A stretch of 64,000 nucleotides of DNA from Maribacter sp. PR1 (GCF_028464145.1 NZ_JAQPCG010000008.1:124001-188000); one strand, 5' to 3'. Positions 1 through 9,591 are shown, counted from the stretch's first letter. A program made the numbers and translations. The notes: generated from the sequence alone by a model not told the origin.

Positions 1-65
1 TGTTTGACCCCAACCGGTATAGTATGCAATTATTACTATAAACAGGAACCATTTAAACCTGCTCA

Positions 66-992
66 TTACTTATTGATATCTTTTTGGACATTACTATGCT
101 GAAATGGAGCCTGTTGGAAAATATGCACATCTCTTTGAGGAAATGGTATGGTAACTTTATTTTCCCTGAAAGCTGCATCGATTTTATATCGCAAATCACT
201 TTTTATTCTTGGGTCAGAGAAGCTATCACCTATATAAAAGCTTAAAGAAAATAATAGAGCAGAATCACCGAAATCTTCGAAAAGCACGAATGGTTTGGGG
301 CTTTTTAATACACCCCTTTGCCCCTTTACAATAGATTCCAAAATATTGGTTACAAGTTGAACATCACTTCCGTAGGCGACCCCTACTTTTACGCTCTCCC
401 TTGTAGTTTTATGATTTTGGGTGTAGTTATATACAATATCACTGATGAAGTGGTGATTGGGTATGATAATAATTTTATCATCTCTTGTTATTGCACGTGT
501 TGTTCTAAGCTTTATTTCAAATACCTTACCTACCTTTTGGTCCACCTCAATAATGTCACCCACCCTGAGTGATTTATCTACTATGATGAAAATACCTCCT
601 ATAATATCTTGAAATAGTTCCTGTAAAGCCAGTCCAAGTCCTACAAAAAGTGCTGCTGATGCGGTGATTAGTATGGTAATATCAATTCCCGCAGCGCTCA
701 TCGTAAAAAGTATCACCAGAATATAGACTACGTACTTAATAAATTTGAAGATGCTTACAAACTTCAGTTTATCCTCGGATTCCATCCTTCTTGTGAACAG
801 CTTACGAATCCACTGCAGAAAAAAACTGGTTACTACGAAGGCCAGTGTTAGTACTAACAATAACCCTATAGTGATATGAATAGACTTGTCACCTGTGGTG
901 TAGTGAAATCCAAGGTCTAGAAATTCTTTGATAGATCCCCAGATATCCTCTTCAATAATTTCCTTTAGTTTTTCCTTTTCCTCCTGAGCCAT
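66..992 (-). CDS. MscS-family mechanosensitive ion channel
   Basis: A 308-aa inner-membrane small-conductance mechanosensitive channel, expected to release solutes on hypo-osmotic shock. Hydrophobic segments lie near residues 37-62 and 84-104, and the third (about 105-138) is the Ala/Gly-rich pore helix typical of MscS (ASAALFVGLGLALQ), followed by the beta domain with VGDIIEV and IIIIPN. The C-terminus ends in a short polar tail. It starts 2 bp after the ABC permease stop, so it is probably the last gene of the ABC ATPase-permease operon. Family assignment is secure; the physiological stimulus is inferred from the family. Confidence 0.93.
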   Translation of the reverse strand: MAQEEKEKLKEIIEEDIWGSIKEFLDLGFHYTTGDKSIHITIGLLLVLTLAFVVTSFFLQWIRKLFTRRMESEDKLKFVSIFKFIKYVVYILVILFTMSAAGIDITILITASAALFVGLGLALQELFQDIIGGIFIIVDKSLRVGDIIEVDQKVGKVFEIKLRTTRAITRDDKIIIIPNHHFISDIVYNYTQNHKTTRESVKVGVAYGSDVQLVTNILESIVKGQRGVLKSPKPFVLFEDFGDSALLFSLSFYIGDSFSDPRIKSDLRYKIDAAFRENKVTIPFPQRDVHIFQQAPFQHSNVQKDINK

Positions 993-994
993 GA

Positions 995-2332
995 TTAATA
1001 TTTAAGCCATTTAATCAACTCCTTGTAGCTCGGCTTTTTACCGTACATCAGTATCCCAACCCTATATATTTTTGCCGCCAGCCAAACGATACCAATAAAG
1101 GTAGCTATTAAAATCAAAATAGATGATATCAGCTGCCATATTGGAACGCCTCCCTCCCCTATACCACCGGGAAGACGCATAAGCATAACAATTGGAGAGG
1201 TAAGCGGAAATAAAGAAAACCCGACCGCTATAGGACCATGTGGATTGCTGAACACGGAAAAGAAGCCAACATAAATAGCCAACATGAGGGGCAAAATTAT
1301 TGGAAATATAAATTGCTGTGTATCCGTTTCATTGTCTACCGCAGCACCTATGGCAGCATAAATAGAACTATATATTAAATAACCCAAAATGAAATATATG
1401 ATAAAGAAGAAAATTAAAAGTACCCACGGAATATCCAAAATCTCCTGCGCATAAAGGAGCATCGTTGTATCTGCGGAGGAAGTTATAGGATTAGGTGTAT
1501 TTCCAATTCCAGGACTCATACCTCCTTCGGAAATACTTGTGGGATCAATATCGAATAGGGCCATGGCTACGAATAGTAATACCCCTCCAGATATTATCCA
1601 TATACCGAATTGAGTAATACCAGCCAATGAAGTACCAATTATTTTACCAAGCATTAGTTGAAACGGCTTAACGGAAGATATAATTACCTCAATAATTCTA
1701 CTGGTTTTTTCCTCGATAACACTCCGCATTACAAAGCCTCCATAAATAATAATGAACATCATAATCAAATAACCAAAGCCTCCTCCAATGATGGCCTTTA
1801 TTTCATTAATACCCTTTAAATTATGTTCCCCATCATAGGTGGAAATATTCAATTCGTACTCATTATCCATTTCGGCATACTCACTGGCAGAAATTCCAAA
1901 CTCGCGAAGTCGCTCCTGCTTTAATCGCTCCTTAAAAATACGTTCCAGGCGTTCAAGGGCATTTGTACTAGGAGCCTCCTTACTATAGAAAAAAGACCTC
2001 TGGCTAACTTGCTCTAAATTGTTTTCATTGGGCAAATAGACCAATCCATAATACCCCATGTTCATTGTTGAATCCTTAGCTTGCTCTAAAGAAATATCCC
2101 TAAACTTGACAAAAGAAGTACTCTCCGAGGTTATGAATTCATTTGAAAAGAAATCGCTTTCGTTTAGGACTGCAATCACCCTTTTCTCGTTATCGTTAAG
2201 CTTGGTCAGGTAGGCAATAAGGACTATCATACCTACCATTAGGAAAGGACTTAGAAAAGTCATTATTACAAAAGACTTATTCCTTACTTTGGCCAAGTAT
2301 TCTCTTTTGATGATCAGCAGTAATTTACTCAT
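995..2332 (-). CDS. ABC-2 type transporter permease (NatB-like)
   Basis: A 445-aa membrane subunit of an ABC exporter. It has one transmembrane helix near residues 22-44, a roughly 140-residue extracytoplasmic domain, and a C-terminal cluster of about five helices (from residue 185 on), the arrangement of NatB/ABC-2 permeases. Its start overlaps the end of the ATPase gene by 8 bp, which indicates translational coupling and a two-subunit transporter. Substrate is not evident; NatAB relatives are linked to Na+ export, but the family is broad. Confidence 0.9.
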   Translation of the reverse strand: MSKLLLIIKREYLAKVRNKSFVIMTFLSPFLMVGMIVLIAYLTKLNDNEKRVIAVLNESDFFSNEFITSESTSFVKFRDISLEQAKDSTMNMGYYGLVYLPNENNLEQVSQRSFFYSKEAPSTNALERLERIFKERLKQERLREFGISASEYAEMDNEYELNISTYDGEHNLKGINEIKAIIGGGFGYLIMMFIIIYGGFVMRSVIEEKTSRIIEVIISSVKPFQLMLGKIIGTSLAGITQFGIWIISGGVLLFVAMALFDIDPTSISEGGMSPGIGNTPNPITSSADTTMLLYAQEILDIPWVLLIFFFIIYFILGYLIYSSIYAAIGAAVDNETDTQQFIFPIILPLMLAIYVGFFSVFSNPHGPIAVGFSLFPLTSPIVMLMRLPGGIGEGGVPIWQLISSILILIATFIGIVWLAAKIYRVGILMYGKKPSYKELIKWLKY

Positions 2333-3257
2333 GGGCGATACCTTTGCTTTCTACCGTTCTAATAAATATTTCGTTTGTGGAGGGTATGGTCTCTGTAAAG
2401 TTTTTTATGTTGCCCTTTGAACCCAATAAGCTCAACAATTCGCCTGAGTTACTTGATGGCAATTGTACCGAAAAACTAAGTTGATTGGCCTCGAATTCTG
2501 AATTCAAAACTTGAAAACCCTTTTTTAACTGTCCTAATAACTCCATTGGGTATTGAGTTTCAAGTGCAACCTTGAATATATTTTTCTTGTACGCTTCTTT
2601 TATATCGGATAGTTTACCGTCCAAAATTTTCTCAGACCGATGTATCAGGGCTATGTACTCACATAACTCCTCCACGGATTCCATTCGGTGCGTGGAAAAT
2701 ATAATTGATGTTCCGTTCTCTTTTAACTTTAAGATTTCATCTTTGATTGTGTTCGCGTTGATGGGATCAAATCCACTAAAGGGTTCATCAAAGATTAAGA
2801 GTTTGGGTTCATGGAGCACCGTTACAATGAATTGTATTTTTTGTGCCATCCCTTTGGAAAGTTCTTGAATTTTCTTGTTCCACCAATCGCCAATCTCCAA
2901 TCGATCAAACCAATACTTTAATTTTTGTTTTGCATCAGTTTTAGACAAGCCTTTTAACTGAGCCAAATACAAAGCTTGTTCACCTACCTTCATACTCTTA
3001 TACAAACCTCTTTCCTCTGGCAAATAACCAATTTGGGAAATATGTTCGGCTTTTAAAGGCTGCCCTTCAAAAAGAAGTTCACCCTGATCTGGGTAAGTTA
3101 TTTGATTTATGATTCGAATTAGCGTGGTTTTACCAGCACCGTTTGGCCCTAATAAACCATAAATACTATTCTTGGGGATTTCTATGGAAACATTTTGCAA
3201 AGCAGTGTGGCCACCATAGCTTTTGGAGACCTTATTTGCAACCAAAATATGATTCAT
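2325..3257 (-). CDS. ABC transporter ATP-binding protein (NatA-like)
   Basis: A 310-aa cytoplasmic ATPase driving the adjacent permease. Walker A (GPNGAGKT) is at residues 37-44, followed by a signature LSKGM, Walker B with IFDEPFSGFDP, and the H-loop STHR. The C-terminal ~80 residues form the accessory domain seen in NatA-type ATPases. It is the first gene of a three-gene operon (ATPase, permease, MscS). A -7 box and TTG element lie just upstream, giving a short leader. Confidence 0.93.
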   Translation of the reverse strand: MNHILVANKVSKSYGGHTALQNVSIEIPKNSIYGLLGPNGAGKTTLIRIINQITYPDQGELLFEGQPLKAEHISQIGYLPEERGLYKSMKVGEQALYLAQLKGLSKTDAKQKLKYWFDRLEIGDWWNKKIQELSKGMAQKIQFIVTVLHEPKLLIFDEPFSGFDPINANTIKDEILKLKENGTSIIFSTHRMESVEELCEYIALIHRSEKILDGKLSDIKEAYKKNIFKVALETQYPMELLGQLKKGFQVLNSEFEANQLSFSVQLPSSNSGELLSLLGSKGNIKNFTETIPSTNEIFIRTVESKGIAHE

Positions 3258-3271
3258 GTAAGCGATTTGTT

Positions 3272-3300
3272 CAAAGATATTGAAATGTTTTCATCTGCAA
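3272..3300 (-). promoter_or_regulatory. Putative sigma-A promoter of the ABC transporter operon
   Basis: On the minus strand TATCTTTG matches the Bacteroidetes -7 consensus TAnnTTTG (3272-3279), with a TTG 18 bp upstream (3298-3300). The predicted transcript would have a leader of only about ten bases before the ATG at 3257. Confidence 0.45.
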
Positions 3301-3425
3301 TTTTATTTATCCTTAAAGACCGCACGCCGTTCGAAGGAAATAGGCCTATGTTTAAAAATAATATTGTTACTACCACAATTTTTCCTTTTTACAAGAAAAA
3401 AATGGGAAACTAAATAGGGCTAAAA

Positions 3426-3463
3426 ACAAAACCCACCCTCAAAAGAATCAAGGATGGGAAAAA
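3426..3463 (-). terminator. Terminator after dnaJ
   Basis: On the minus strand CCCATCCT and AGGGTGGG form an 8-bp stem with one G-U pair, followed by a T-rich run. It lies about 90 bp past the dnaJ stop. Confidence 0.6.
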
Positions 3464-3550
3464 AATTGCTATGAAAAAGAAAATTAATATTGGTTTCCCA
3501 ATATTGTTTCAAATATACGTTTTTTATTTAAACACCAAATTTTTTAGCAT

Positions 3551-4669
3551 TTAAGAGAACATATCTTTTACTTTTTCAAAAAATGATTTATCCGATTTCT
3601 CAGGCTTGGGCTCAAAGTTTTCACTACCCTGCATACGTTCAAAGAAATCCCTTTGTTCCTTATTCAACTCCTTAGGGGTCCAAACGTTCACATGCACCAA
3701 AAGATCCCCACTGCCGTAACCATTTAGACTTGAGATACCTTTACCTCGTAACCTTAAAATTTTGCCTGATTGTATTCCTGGTTCCAATTTAATTCTTACC
3801 TTACCACCTACAGCATCGATTTCCTTGGATGTACCTAGAATGGCATCAGAAATACTTATATACAAATCGTAATGAAGGTTATCCCCTTCACGTTTTAACG
3901 TTTCATGTTCATGAGTCTCAATTGCAACCAACAAGTCCCCAGGAACACCATTTCCAGGCGCATCATTACCTTTATTAGGAACCTTTAGTTGCATCCCCTC
4001 TTCCACACCTGCAGGTATATTAATTGATACCGTTTCTTCGGAAACTTTTAAACCTTGGGCGTCCGCATCTCCTGGCTTTCCATCCAGTATTTGACCACTT
4101 CCTCCACATGCACTGCAGGTTGCCGCCGTTTGCATTCTACCCAAAATTGTATTTTGCACTTTAGTAACCTGCCCTCTACCGTTACACGTAGTACACGTTT
4201 TATAAGTTACACCCTCCGCTTGGATTTTTCTTCTAACCTTTACTTTCTTCTCGACCCCATTGGCAATCTCCTCCAAATTTAATTTTACCCGGATTCTAAG
4301 ATTACTTCCTTTAACTCTTCTCTGGCCACCGCCACCAAATCCTCCGAATCCGCTAAAACCTCCACCTCCAAAGGCACTACCAAAAATATCCCCAAATTGG
4401 CTGAATATATCATCCATATTCATTCCACCTCCGCCGAAACCACCGCCTTCAAAGGCTGCATGACCAAATTGGTCATATTTTGACTTTTTATTCGGGTCAC
4501 TCAATACCTCATATGCCTCCGCAGATTTCTTGAACATCTCCTCCGCTTTGGTATCGCCAGGATTTTTATCTGGATGGTACTGTAAAGCCTTTTTCCTGTA
4601 AGCCTTTTTTATTTCAGCGGCAGATGCACTCTTACTTACACCAAGTATTTCATAAAAATCTTCCTTCAT
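3551..4669 (-). CDS. dnaJ: Chaperone DnaJ
   Basis: A 372-aa Hsp40 co-chaperone that stimulates DnaK ATPase. The J domain occupies residues 1-70 with HPD at 32-34, followed by a long Gly/Phe-rich linker (about 75-115), a Cys-rich segment and two substrate-binding beta domains. Only two CxxCxGxG motifs are present ([16 protein letters not shown]) instead of the four in Escherichia coli DnaJ, so a single zinc centre is expected; I recall this reduced form from flavobacterial DnaJ. It lies 9 bp downstream of grpE in the same operon. Confidence 0.96.
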   Translation of the reverse strand: MKEDFYEILGVSKSASAAEIKKAYRKKALQYHPDKNPGDTKAEEMFKKSAEAYEVLSDPNKKSKYDQFGHAAFEGGGFGGGGMNMDDIFSQFGDIFGSAFGGGGFSGFGGFGGGGQRRVKGSNLRIRVKLNLEEIANGVEKKVKVRRKIQAEGVTYKTCTTCNGRGQVTKVQNTILGRMQTAATCSACGGSGQILDGKPGDADAQGLKVSEETVSINIPAGVEEGMQLKVPNKGNDAPGNGVPGDLLVAIETHEHETLKREGDNLHYDLYISISDAILGTSKEIDAVGGKVRIKLEPGIQSGKILRLRGKGISSLNGYGSGDLLVHVNVWTPKELNKEQRDFFERMQGSENFEPKPEKSDKSFFEKVKDMFS

Positions 4670-4678
4670 ATTCCTTTT

Positions 4679-5245
4679 TTAGTTTCCAACTACCACTTTT
4701 GGATGCCTTATTATTCTATCACCCAACTTAAAGCCCTTTTCAATAACATCAATTACTTTACCCTTCATACTCTCCTTTGGCGCGGGGATTTGTGTAATAG
4801 CTTCATGAATTTCAGCATCAAAAGTATCACCCACTTCTACTTCCACCTCTTGCAGTCCCTTTGCCTTAAGTGTTTCCCTAAACTTTACCTTTATCAGTTC
4901 CACACCTTTGAACATTTCGGTATCCTCTGATTTGGAAAGTTCCTTTAAGGCCCTGTCGAAGTCATCCAAAACAGGTAAAAGGGATACAATTACTTCTTGA
5001 CCCGCTGTCTTAAACAAATCCATGCGCTCTTTGGAAGTTCTTTTCTTATAATTCTCAAATTCCGCAAAAAGCCTTAAAAATTTATCCTTTTCCTTTCCAA
5101 GCTCCTCTTTCAATCGTTCTTCTTCAGAAATTTCTTCTTCTTGCATTTCTTCCTCATTTACATCGTTCTCCATTTCTTCCTGTTCCAAAACTTGATCCTG
5201 AGAAAGTTCCTCCTCTATATTTTCGGTTTTATTCTTATCACTCAT
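4679..5245 (-). CDS. grpE: Nucleotide exchange factor GrpE
   Basis: A 188-aa exchange factor for DnaK. The first ~50 residues are very acidic and low-complexity, followed by a helical coiled-coil region (about 50-105, with FAEFENYKKR) and the C-terminal beta domain ending GDRIIRHPKVVV. It is the first gene of grpE-dnaJ. A promoter with TTG and TACTTTTG lies immediately upstream; I see no CIRCE-type inverted repeat. Confidence 0.96.
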   Translation of the reverse strand: MSDKNKTENIEEELSQDQVLEQEEMENDVNEEEMQEEEISEEERLKEELGKEKDKFLRLFAEFENYKKRTSKERMDLFKTAGQEVIVSLLPVLDDFDRALKELSKSEDTEMFKGVELIKVKFRETLKAKGLQEVEVEVGDTFDAEIHEAITQIPAPKESMKGKVIDVIEKGFKLGDRIIRHPKVVVGN

Positions 5246-5279
5246 GATTTACGACTTATTATCTTCCGATTTGAGTCGG

Positions 5280-5311
5280 CAAAAGTACTGCCAAATCTTT
5301 AAAAATGTCAA
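5280..5311 (-). promoter_or_regulatory. Putative promoter of grpE-dnaJ
   Basis: Minus-strand TACTTTTG (5280-5287) fits the TAnnTTTG -7 box, with TTG (5309-5311) about 21 bp upstream at the -33 position. No heat-shock operator is visible. Confidence 0.5.
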
Positions 5312-5332
5312 AATGTCATCAAAGTTTATAAA

Positions 5333-5354
5333 AAAATCCGCCAAAAGCGGATTT
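5333..5354 (-). terminator. Hairpin terminator after the SDR gene
   Basis: AAATCCGC and GCGGATTT form a perfect 8-bp stem with a 5-base loop, followed on the minus strand by a T-rich run. It sits 31 bp past the stop of the gene at 5385-6347. Confidence 0.65.
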
Positions 5355-5384
5355 ATAGATTTTTCCTTAAGATTTCGTTATGTC

Positions 5385-6347
5385 CTATGACGCATATTCC
5401 TCAGTTATTTCTTTGGATATTTTATGGCTGGAGTCTGATTCCTGATAAATGTCTTTTAAAGCCGAACAAATGTTCTGATACTCGAAAACAAATCCTTCTT
5501 CCTCTATTTTTTTGCTACTCACCCTTTGACTTGCAAAAAGAAGATATGACATTTCGCCAAGTATTGTTTTCATAAGTATTTTTGGGATATTTGGCAAGAC
5601 TAAAGGACGGTTTAGAACCTTGGCGATTTCTTTAATCAGCCTGTTGTTATTAACTGGGTTAGGCGAAACACCATTAAAAACACCTTCTAGTTCATTTTCT
5701 AGTACGAAAAGAAAGATTCGTGCTAAATCAGATAAATGGATCCATGACTGCCATTGAAGACCGGAGCCAAATGCCGCACCTACATAAAATTTCACAGGCT
5801 TGGCCATTTGCGGTAATGCACCACCCTTATCCGACAATACTAAACCTATTCTGATTTTTGACACAATAAGTCCTAAACTTTTCAATTTTTCTGCCCTTTC
5901 CTCCCATTCAACAACCACGCGCCCGAGAAAGCTGTCGTCGACCTTTTTCTCATCCTCCTCATAATAATTGGAAAGAGAATTCGGATATATTCCAATAGCT
6001 GACGCAGAAATAATCGATTTTATAGCATGGGTCGGCAGTTGATTTATAGCCTGATATAAGGTTTCCAAAGAATCAATTCTGCTATTAAGAATTTGTTTCT
6101 TATTGCTTGATGTCCATCTTTTTGAAATACTGGTTCCTGCCAAATTTATAATTGCAGAAACACCTTCAAAACACCTAATATCTATTTCGTTTTTAGTAGG
6201 ATTCCAATAAAACCCTTTTAACTCAGGCTCAGACACCAATTTACTCTTACTGGTAGTTAAAAAATTGACTATGTATCCTTTAGCTCGACACTGAGATACC
6301 AATTCTGTTCCTACTAATCCCGTCGCTCCTGTTATCAATATCTTCAT
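5385..6347 (-). CDS. TIGR01777-family SDR (YfcH-like epimerase)
   Basis: A 320-aa NAD(P)-binding protein of the extended short-chain dehydrogenase superfamily. The N-terminal Rossmann motif GATGLVG is at residues 7-13. Conserved blocks of the family include INLAG, SASAIGIYP near residue 115, and a downstream VRIGLVLS / GGALPQM pair. The DUF1731-type C-terminus follows (FNGVSPNPV, then RPLVLPNIPK). The substrate of this family is unknown. It is flanked by its own hairpin and a gap to mnmD, so it is probably monocistronic. Confidence 0.88.
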   Translation of the reverse strand: MKILITGATGLVGTELVSQCRAKGYIVNFLTTSKSKLVSEPELKGFYWNPTKNEIDIRCFEGVSAIINLAGTSISKRWTSSNKKQILNSRIDSLETLYQAINQLPTHAIKSIISASAIGIYPNSLSNYYEEDEKKVDDSFLGRVVVEWEERAEKLKSLGLIVSKIRIGLVLSDKGGALPQMAKPVKFYVGAAFGSGLQWQSWIHLSDLARIFLFVLENELEGVFNGVSPNPVNNNRLIKEIAKVLNRPLVLPNIPKILMKTILGEMSYLLFASQRVSSKKIEEEGFVFEYQNICSALKDIYQESDSSHKISKEITEEYAS

Positions 6348-6447
6348 ATCTCAAAGATATTATATTCTTAACAGCGTGGTTATGGGTTTAATTTCGATTT
6401 AACAAAGATTGTCGCTTTTTAAGAGTAATTAACCGAAAGTTATGCTG

Positions 6448-7113
6448 CTAGTTTGGTTTGGTTGCCCTTAACATCTCCCTTTTTCCTGGTGGGCCAGGTA
6501 GCCTTTCAACATCAAACCCAACTTCCTGCATAGCTCTGCGTACACTTCCCTTAGCAGCATAAGTGACTAAAACCCCACCTGTCAGGAGTGCATTATACAT
6601 CTTCTGAAAAATTAGAGCCGTCCATAACTCAGGTTGCACCCGGGCACCAAAAGCATCAAAATAGATCAAGTTAAATTTATGTACACTTTCAATATCCTGA
6701 AAATCCTTCTTTTCCTTTTTTAATTTGAAGTACGGTTTTAGAGTTATCGTCCTTTCCCAAGGAGATTGGTGAATCAAAATAAAAGACTCCTTGTGTGTAT
6801 CAGCATCCAATTCCGAAACATAATTGAGCTCTTTTATTTCATTTTCCTCAACGGGGTAAGCCTCAACACCTGTATAGTTAATTTCGAGTTTTCTCCCTGG
6901 TGCTTCTAGCAATGTAATAAATGCGTTAAGTCCAGTTCCTAAACCTATTTCTAAAATTTTAATGGATTGTCCTTGGAACAATTCCAGACCGTTTTTTATA
7001 AATACATGATATGCCTCCTTTATAGCTCCATGCTTGGAGTGGTACTGTTCGTTCCAGTCCTGGATTTGTATGGTTTTAGAACCGTCCCCTGTAGTAATGA
7101 TTTCCCTTTTCAA
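6448..7113 (-). CDS. mnmD: tRNA U34 methyltransferase MnmD
   Basis: A 221-aa SAM-dependent methyltransferase that completes mnm5s2U34 in certain tRNAs. The SAM motif ILEIGLGTGLNAF is near residues 52-64; YFDAFGARVQPELWT and the C-terminal KREMLRATKP segment are typical of the MnmD domain. In E. coli this activity is the N-terminal half of bifunctional MnmC; here it is stand-alone, as in other Bacteroidetes. It begins 1 bp after the DUF4920 gene and is probably cotranscribed. Confidence 0.9.
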   Translation of the reverse strand: MKREIITTGDGSKTIQIQDWNEQYHSKHGAIKEAYHVFIKNGLELFQGQSIKILEIGLGTGLNAFITLLEAPGRKLEINYTGVEAYPVEENEIKELNYVSELDADTHKESFILIHQSPWERTITLKPYFKLKKEKKDFQDIESVHKFNLIYFDAFGARVQPELWTALIFQKMYNALLTGGVLVTYAAKGSVRRAMQEVGFDVERLPGPPGKREMLRATKPN

Positions 7114-7114
7114 A

Positions 7115-7597
7115 CTAATTTTTTAAGAGAACACCACTTGCCTCAAAACCAAACGTACGTTTTGGTTCCTTAATCCTGGCTATTTCCTCTTGGGTGGCAC
7201 CTCCATCCTTTGCAAAGTGTTTTTGGTCGTCCACACTCATTTCTTCAACAAAGGCCAAACCATTTACAACAACTTCCTTACCGCTAATATCCTTTGGCAT
7301 AAAAAAACCATAATCCTTAAAGCGTACCATTGCTTCATTACCATCATTGAGTTGTAAGGTCATCCAACATCCTTTTGCTTGACAAACCTCCAAAACCTTG
7401 CCCTTAAATTTGACTGAAACGCTATCTTTTACCTTAAGCTTTTCGTATTTTTCCAACATTTTGTCCATACTTACCACATCTATTTCAGTAAAAGAAGCTC
7501 CAAATGAGCTCTTAGCATCAATATTCACTGTATTATTTTGCCCAAATGCAGTAAAACCTGTAAATAAAAACACAAGTAAAATGTTAAAACCTTTCAT
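7115..7597 (-). CDS. DUF4920 domain protein, secreted
   Basis: A 160-aa protein with an N-terminal signal peptide (hydrophobic residues 5-18, cleavage near AFGQ) and a DUF4920-like domain recognisable by GKVLEVCQAKGCWM and the downstream VVVNGLAF. The domain resembles an OB-like beta fold with a conserved Cys pair; its function is not established. It heads a two-gene unit with mnmD. Periplasmic location is inferred from the signal peptide. Confidence 0.8.
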   Translation of the reverse strand: MKGFNILLVFLFTGFTAFGQNNTVNIDAKSSFGASFTEIDVVSMDKMLEKYEKLKVKDSVSVKFKGKVLEVCQAKGCWMTLQLNDGNEAMVRFKDYGFFMPKDISGKEVVVNGLAFVEEMSVDDQKHFAKDGGATQEEIARIKEPKRTFGFEASGVLLKN

Positions 7598-7706
7598 ATT
7601 TTTTAAAAATTAAATTGTAGCTACAAAACTCTTCATTTTTAGTTTAAAAAAGAAGGGCCGGTCAGGATATTTGATTAATTTTAATTTAATTAAAGAATAT
7701 CATAGG

Positions 7707-8783
7707 ATGAGTATAGAGACGAAAAATGTAAACGTAACTGTAGAAAAGGCAAAGACCTCCAAAATAGATCAAGTTGATTTCGACAATCTGAAATTCGGTT
7801 CCGTATACACAGACCATATGTTAGTGTGCAATTATAGAAATGGCGCTTGGGAAACTCCTAAAATTATGCCGTATCAACCTATTACTCTTGATCCATCAGC
7901 TAAGGTTTTTCATTATGGCCAAGCCATTTTTGAAGGAATGAAGGCCTATAAGGACGACAATGGGGATATTTTCCTATTCAGACCTTTGGATAACCAAAAA
8001 CGCCTGAATATTTCAGCAAAAAGATTGGCTATACCTGAATTACCTGAAGAGTATTTTATTGAAGGGTTAACAACTTTGATTCAATTAGATAGCGACTTCA
8101 TACCTACCAAAGAGGGTTCTTCCTTATATATAAGACCGTTCATTTTTGCATCTGGCAATGGATTTCATGCCTCTCCGGCAGATGAGTATAAGTTTATTAT
8201 AGCATGTGCGCCTTCTGGTTCTTATTTCTCCGGAAAAGTCAAGGTACTTATAGAACAAACTTATTCTCGTTCCGCTAATGGCGGAGTTGGTTTCGCAAAA
8301 GCCGGAGGAAACTATGCCGGCCAATTCTATCCAACCCAATTGGCCGTAGAGAAGGGTTATAACCAAGTCATCTGGACCGATGATACCGAACACGAATACA
8401 TAGAGGAGGCCGGAGCGATGAATATATTTATTCGTATCAATGATACTTTGATAACTGGCCCCACAAGTGATAGAATTCTAGATGGAATCACCAGAAAAAG
8501 TATTTTGGAAATAGCCAAGGACCATGGTATCCCAACTGAGGTGCGTAAAATTACGGTTACCGAAGTGGTAAAGGCGGCCAAGGATGGGAGTTTAAAAGAA
8601 ATGTTCGGTGCAGGTACGGCCGCGGTTATCTCACCTATTTCAGCATTTGGTTATAAGGAAAAAGACTATGAGCTACCGGAACTGGAAAATAGTTATGCTT
8701 CCAAGCTTAAAAAAATTATTACCGATATTCAATACAATAAGTCGGAAGACAAATATGGTTGGCGCTTTAAAGTCAATAGTTAA
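7707..8783 (+). CDS. ilvE: Branched-chain amino acid aminotransferase
   Basis: A PLP-dependent class IV aminotransferase catalysing the last step of Val/Leu/Ile synthesis and the first step of their breakdown. The reading frame opens at 7671, but the ATG at 7707 gives the expected N-terminus (MSIETKNV, 358 aa). Visible marks are HYGQAIFEGMKAY, the Lys in GFAKAGGNYAG that should bind PLP, EAGAMNIF, and GTAAVISPI near the C-terminus, the pattern of the group II (long) BCATs. A bidirectional terminator separates it from the convergent gene downstream. Confidence 0.95.
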   Translation: MSIETKNVNVTVEKAKTSKIDQVDFDNLKFGSVYTDHMLVCNYRNGAWETPKIMPYQPITLDPSAKVFHYGQAIFEGMKAYKDDNGDIFLFRPLDNQKRLNISAKRLAIPELPEEYFIEGLTTLIQLDSDFIPTKEGSSLYIRPFIFASGNGFHASPADEYKFIIACAPSGSYFSGKVKVLIEQTYSRSANGGVGFAKAGGNYAGQFYPTQLAVEKGYNQVIWTDDTEHEYIEEAGAMNIFIRINDTLITGPTSDRILDGITRKSILEIAKDHGIPTEVRKITVTEVVKAAKDGSLKEMFGAGTAAVISPISAFGYKEKDYELPELENSYASKLKKIITDIQYNKSEDKYGWRFKVNS

Positions 8784-8789
8784 TATACT

Positions 8790-8817
8790 TAAAAGGGGCC
8801 AAATGGCCCCTTTTTAT
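8790..8817. terminator. Bidirectional terminator between ilvE and the MazG-like gene
   Basis: AAAAGGGGCC and GGCCCCTTTT form a perfect stem with a short AAAT loop, flanked by A and T runs on both sides. It lies in the 30-bp gap between convergent genes and can serve both. Confidence 0.85.
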
Positions 8818-9203
8818 TTATCTAAAATCGTGGCTATATCTGGCTTAAAATAATTGGGCCCCTTTAAAACCTTTCCGTCTTCCCTATAAATTGGTTTACC
8901 ATCTTCACCTAATTTGCTCATGTTACTCCGCTGAATTTCATTAAAAACTTCCTCTATTTTATATTGCATCCCATGCTCCAAAATGGTTCCGCAAAGAATA
9001 TAAAGCATATCGCCCAAGGCATCGGCAACCTCTACAAGGTCATTATTAGAAGCCGCCTCTAGATATTCCTTATTTTCCTCGTCCATTAAGTTATAGCGCA
9101 GTTGGTTTTTGGAGGGGCCCAAATCTGCTTTCATTTCTTGAGATATTCCCAATCCAAAAGATTCATGAAAGCGTTGAACGGCATTGATTTTATTTTTCAT
9201 CAC
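8814..9203 (-). CDS. Nucleoside triphosphate pyrophosphohydrolase (MazG-like)
   Basis: A 129-aa all-alpha NTP pyrophosphatase. The metal-binding signature is seen as DEENKEYLEA followed by EVADALGDMLY (the ExxE...ExxD arrangement). It also has a Bacteroidetes-typical C-terminal extension with GPNYFKPD. The likely role is house-cleaning of nucleotides, although this fold also includes HisE-like enzymes; no his genes are nearby, so house-cleaning is favoured. Start could be either of two adjacent ATGs. Confidence 0.85.
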   Translation of the reverse strand: MMKNKINAVQRFHESFGLGISQEMKADLGPSKNQLRYNLMDEENKEYLEAASNNDLVEVADALGDMLYILCGTILEHGMQYKIEEVFNEIQRSNMSKLGEDGKPIYREDGKVLKGPNYFKPDIATILDK

Positions 9204-9298
9204 TATTTGTTTTATAGTCTAAGGCTTACTAAAATTAACTTGTTCAGCCATTAATACGAGTTCTGGCAGATTTCACCCTAAATTTTACTGTTTTACTT

Positions 9299-9306
9299 TA
9301 GCTTTG
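9299..9306 (+). promoter_or_regulatory. Putative -7 box upstream of small membrane protein
   Basis: TAGCTTTG matches TAnnTTTG and lies 17 bp before the ATG of the 62-aa gene. No clear TTG is seen at the -33 position. Confidence 0.35.
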
Positions 9307-9322
9307 CGTAAAAATAAAAAAT

Positions 9323-9511
9323 ATGTTCAGCACAGGACAAATTGTTTTTGCAACTTTATTTGCTATCACTTTCTCCATTATTATTGTTCTTATGTATAAA
9401 AAGGACCTAAGACTGCACCAAAAAAACTATAAGGGGGTCAAGTGGGTAGGAATATTCTTTATAATATTCTTAATAATTCTATTTTGTATTAAGTATTTAC
9501 TTAAGAATTAA
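9323..9511 (+). CDS. Small two-helix membrane protein
   Basis: A 62-aa protein with two hydrophobic helices (about residues 5-24 and 41-60) separated by a basic, Lys-rich loop (KKDLRLHQKNYKG). The pattern resembles a small membrane protein that I have seen in many Flavobacteriaceae, but no function is known to me. The -7 box just upstream and the compact spacing support it as a real gene. Confidence 0.65.
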   Translation: MFSTGQIVFATLFAITFSIIIVLMYKKDLRLHQKNYKGVKWVGIFFIIFLIILFCIKYLLKN

Positions 9512-9591
9512 CTCAAATTTTATATTCACCACAAAAATTAACGTTTACACAACAAAAAGCCTCTTTTTCACGTATAATATACCAAATAACG

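Noticed and set aside
1..65. Left edge of the window
   Set aside because: Only 65 bp after the MscS stop; no gene or terminator can be supported.
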